A stretch of 8,012 nt of DNA, from assembly GCA_031394045.1 (NCBI GenBank), contig JANMWN010000299.1, forward strand, positions 1-8,012, written 5' to 3'. Shown one piece after another: positions 6,246-8,012 of this stretch (its first letter is position 1; every line of letters starts with the position of its first letter). This DNA is from JANYIP01 sp031394045 (GTDB lineage: Bacteria > Actinomycetota > Actinomycetes > Prado026). The notes below the pieces were generated by a model, which ran no database searches, was not told the DNA's origin, and saw only the letters and a list, made by a program, of their open reading frames with translations. Both the position numbers and the translations under genes were made by a program.

Positions 6246-8012
6246 TCAGTCGTGGACAGGGAAGGAGAGCTCGTCGACGAAGCGGTCGTTGAAGTCGGCG
6301 CGGTCGGAGAGTTCGACGTACTCCACCTCCTCGAGCAGGGCCGTCGCGCCGGCGCGTTCGGGCTTGGACAGAAGGGCCATCTTGGCTCCCTCGCCCGCGA
6401 CATTTCCAGCACTGACGATACGGAGGACCGGCAGCCTGGGCACCAGCCCGATCCGGATCGCGCTCGCCGGCGAGAGGTACGTGCCGAAGGAACCGGCCAG
6501 GAGAACCTGGGCGACGTCCTCCTCCTTGAGCCCGATCTCCTCCAGCAGCAGCCGCCAGCCGGTGGAGATGGCCGCCTTGGCGAACTGCAGCTCGCGGACG
6601 TCGCGCTGGGACAGGAACACGATGTCGGTCGCGTCCTGCACGAACCCGGGCTCGCCGTGCCACGCAAGGACGAAGATCCGCTCGCCGGCCAGGGTCATCA
6701 GGTTGGGCGCGAGCCCGGGGCTGATGACGGCGGCCTCTTCGTCCTTGACGAAACGACCCGAGCGGTCGAGCAGCCCGACGCGTACCAGCTCGGCGACGGC
6801 GTCGACCAGGCCGGACCCGCACAGCCCCATGGGCTTGACGTCGCCGATGACCTGCAGCGTCAGCGCGTCGTCGACGACCTTGACGACCTCGATGGCGCCG
6901 TCGGCGGCCCGCATGCCGCACTTGATCGACGCCGCCTCGAACGCGGGGCCGGCCGGAGCAGCCGTCGACACGAGCCGCTCCGCGTTGCCCAGCACGATCT
7001 CGCAGTTGGTGCCGACGTCGATGAACAGCCGCATCCGCTTGTCACGCTCCATCCCCGCGGCGAGCACACCCGCGACGATGTCTCCACCGACGTACGCACC
7101 GAGGGCGGGGAAGACCGTTGCCCTGGCCCGCGGATGCACCTGGACACCCAGGTCGGAGGCCAGCAGGTCGGGGTACGAGCGCGACGCCATGATGAACGGC
7201 GCGACGCCGACCGGCTCAGGGTCGATGCCGAGCGCCAGCTGGGTCATGGTCGCGTTGCCCGCGAGCGCCACCTCGTAGACCTGCCGCGGGTCGATCTCGC
7301 CCGCCACGCAGACCTCCTGGGCGAGCTCGTCGAGGGTCGCGTGCGCGAGACCCCGCAACCGGTCCAGCGCAGTGTCGTCGAGCATCGTCGCGCTGATCCG
7401 GGTGATGACGTCGGCGCCGAACGGCTGCTGCTTGTTGAGCATCGAACGTACGGCGACAGGAGTGCCGGTCGAGAGGTCGAGCAGCGTCGCCACCACGGTG
7501 GTGGTCCCCAGGTCGAACGCGATGCCGTGCCGCGTCGCGCTGGTGTCGCCGGGCTCCACCTCGATCAGGATGTCGTCCACGATGACCGCGGTGACCTTGA
7601 AGTCGTTGGCACGCAAGGTCCGGCCGAGCGTACGGATGGCCGAGAGGTCGACCCGCAGCTCGAGGTCGTCCATCGCGGCGAGGATGCGCTCGACGTCGGT
7701 GACCTGGTCGTGCAGGTTCGGCTCGGTCAGCTCGACGTAGCGCTTTTGGACGGCGGGGCGAAGGATGACCTGGCGCCCGACCCCCACGGTCGCGGCCTTG
7801 GGCCGGGTGGTGAGCGGCGGGACCTCGATCTGCAGGTCGGTGTTGGCCTGCGCGATGCACGCCAGCCGCCACCCCGACCTGAGCTCGTCGGGGCTGAAGG
7901 CGCGTACGTCCAGGCGCGAGATGGGCACCGAGCCGTCGATGATGCGGACCTTGCACTTCTTGCACGTACCGTGCCCGCCGCAGGTCGAGTCGACGGCGAT
8001 GCCGTTCCAGCT
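6246..8012 (-). CDS. RACo-like reductive activator of corrinoid proteins (partial at 5' end)
   Basis: An ATP-dependent activator that reduces inactive Co(II) corrinoid proteins to Co(I) using a [2Fe-2S] cluster. At least 588 aa are visible and the start lies beyond the right edge. A GTG at 7928 is not the start, because the frame runs on to 8012 and encodes the ferredoxin domain. Numbering visible residues, Cys11, Cys17, Cys20 (STCGGHGTCKKC) and Cys52 (GWRLACIAQ) form the complete plant-type cluster motif. The ASKHA ATPase (DUF4445-type) follows: FDLGTTTVVATLLDL from about 166, ALAGNATM near 249, FIDVGTNCEIV at 330-340, GLCGSGLVDAV near 396, LLAGSFGTYL near 504 and GNVAGEGAKMAL near 536. The protein ends naturally at FPVHD. 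Length and domain order fit RACo/RamA-like proteins. It is co-transcribed with DUF1638; the cognate corrinoid protein and methyltransferase would be expected upstream, to the right. Confidence 0.92.
   Translation of the reverse strand, partial: SWNGIAVDSTCGGHGTCKKCKVRIIDGSVPISRLDVRAFSPDELRSGWRLACIAQANTDLQIEVPPLTTRPKAATVGVGRQVILRPAVQKRYVELTEPNLHDQVTDVERILAAMDDLELRVDLSAIRTLGRTLRANDFKVTAVIVDDILIEVEPGDTSATRHGIAFDLGTTTVVATLLDLSTGTPVAVRSMLNKQQPFGADVITRISATMLDDTALDRLRGLAHATLDELAQEVCVAGEIDPRQVYEVALAGNATMTQLALGIDPEPVGVAPFIMASRSYPDLLASDLGVQVHPRARATVFPALGAYVGGDIVAGVLAAGMERDKRMRLFIDVGTNCEIVLGNAERLVSTAAPAGPAFEAASIKCGMRAADGAIEVVKVVDDALTLQVIGDVKPMGLCGSGLVDAVAELVRVGLLDRSGRFVKDEEAAVISPGLAPNLMTLAGERIFVLAWHGEPGFVQDATDIVFLSQRDVRELQFAKAAISTGWRLLLEEIGLKEEDVAQVLLAGSFGTYLSPASAIRIGLVPRLPVLRIVSAGNVAGEGAKMALLSKPERAGATALLEEVEYVELSDRADFNDRFVDELSFPVHD

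Noticed and set aside
6200..6260. Programmed frameshift producing a RACo-DUF1638 fusion
   Set aside because: RACo ends at its natural FPVHD terminus and there is no slippery run at the junction. Separate genes explain it better.
6242..6667. Extension of the DUF1638 frame upstream to an ATG at 6667, or to a second Met near 6400
   Set aside because: The added sequence is Arg/Ser/Pro-rich antiregister translation of the RACo 3' end, with no family similarity.
6289..7278. 329-aa open frame on the plus strand opposite RACo
   Set aside because: Ser/Thr/Ala/Arg-rich antisense shadow of a clearly conserved gene.

Overview
High-GC DNA with strong GC bias at third codon positions, dense gene packing and short overlaps. 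FolD carries the GRGVTVGRP variant I associate with mycobacteria and other actinomycetes, so the window suggests an actinobacterium. A Nocardioides- or Kribbella-like lineage is only a guess. No tRNA, rRNA, CRISPR array, transposase or complete insertion sequence is visible.

Layout. (1) Positions 1-3126, plus strand: a tight operon of etfB, etfA (4-bp overlap), folD (50-bp gap) and a DinB-like gene (13-bp gap). The first gene may be translationally coupled to something off the left edge. (2) Positions 3148-4092, minus strand: a short-chain dehydrogenase, converging on the operon with a small GC-rich hairpin between the two stops. (3) Positions 4093-4265: a divergent intergenic region with two perfect short inverted repeats. 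(4) Positions 4266-5231, plus strand: a two-domain protein, DUF664/DinB-like followed by DUF3224. (5) Positions 5232-5623: 392 bp that are visibly less GC-rich and contain no intact gene. They hold what look like two decayed fragments: a lipoprotein signal sequence interrupted by TGA (plus strand) and a frameshifted piece resembling a neutral zinc metallopeptidase (minus strand). (6) Positions 5624-8012, minus strand: a DUF1638 protein preceded by a RACo-like activator of corrinoid proteins ([2Fe-2S] ferredoxin plus ASKHA ATPase) that runs off the right edge.

How the genes may work together. RACo-like ATPases reductively reactivate cobalamin-binding proteins of methyltransferase systems, and DUF1638 genes are often found beside such systems. 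FolD interconverts methylene-, methenyl- and formyl-tetrahydrofolate. ETF collects electrons from flavin dehydrogenases, which include dimethylglycine and sarcosine dehydrogenases. Together this suggests a one-carbon or demethylation neighbourhood: a methyl group would be removed by a corrinoid methyltransferase encoded to the right of the window and oxidised on folate. This is inference, because neither the methyltransferase nor the flavin dehydrogenase lies in the window. The most interesting points are the RACo-DUF1638 pair in an actinobacterium, the absence of any ATG, GTG or TTG start for DUF1638, the DUF664-DUF3224 fusion and the two gene remnants.
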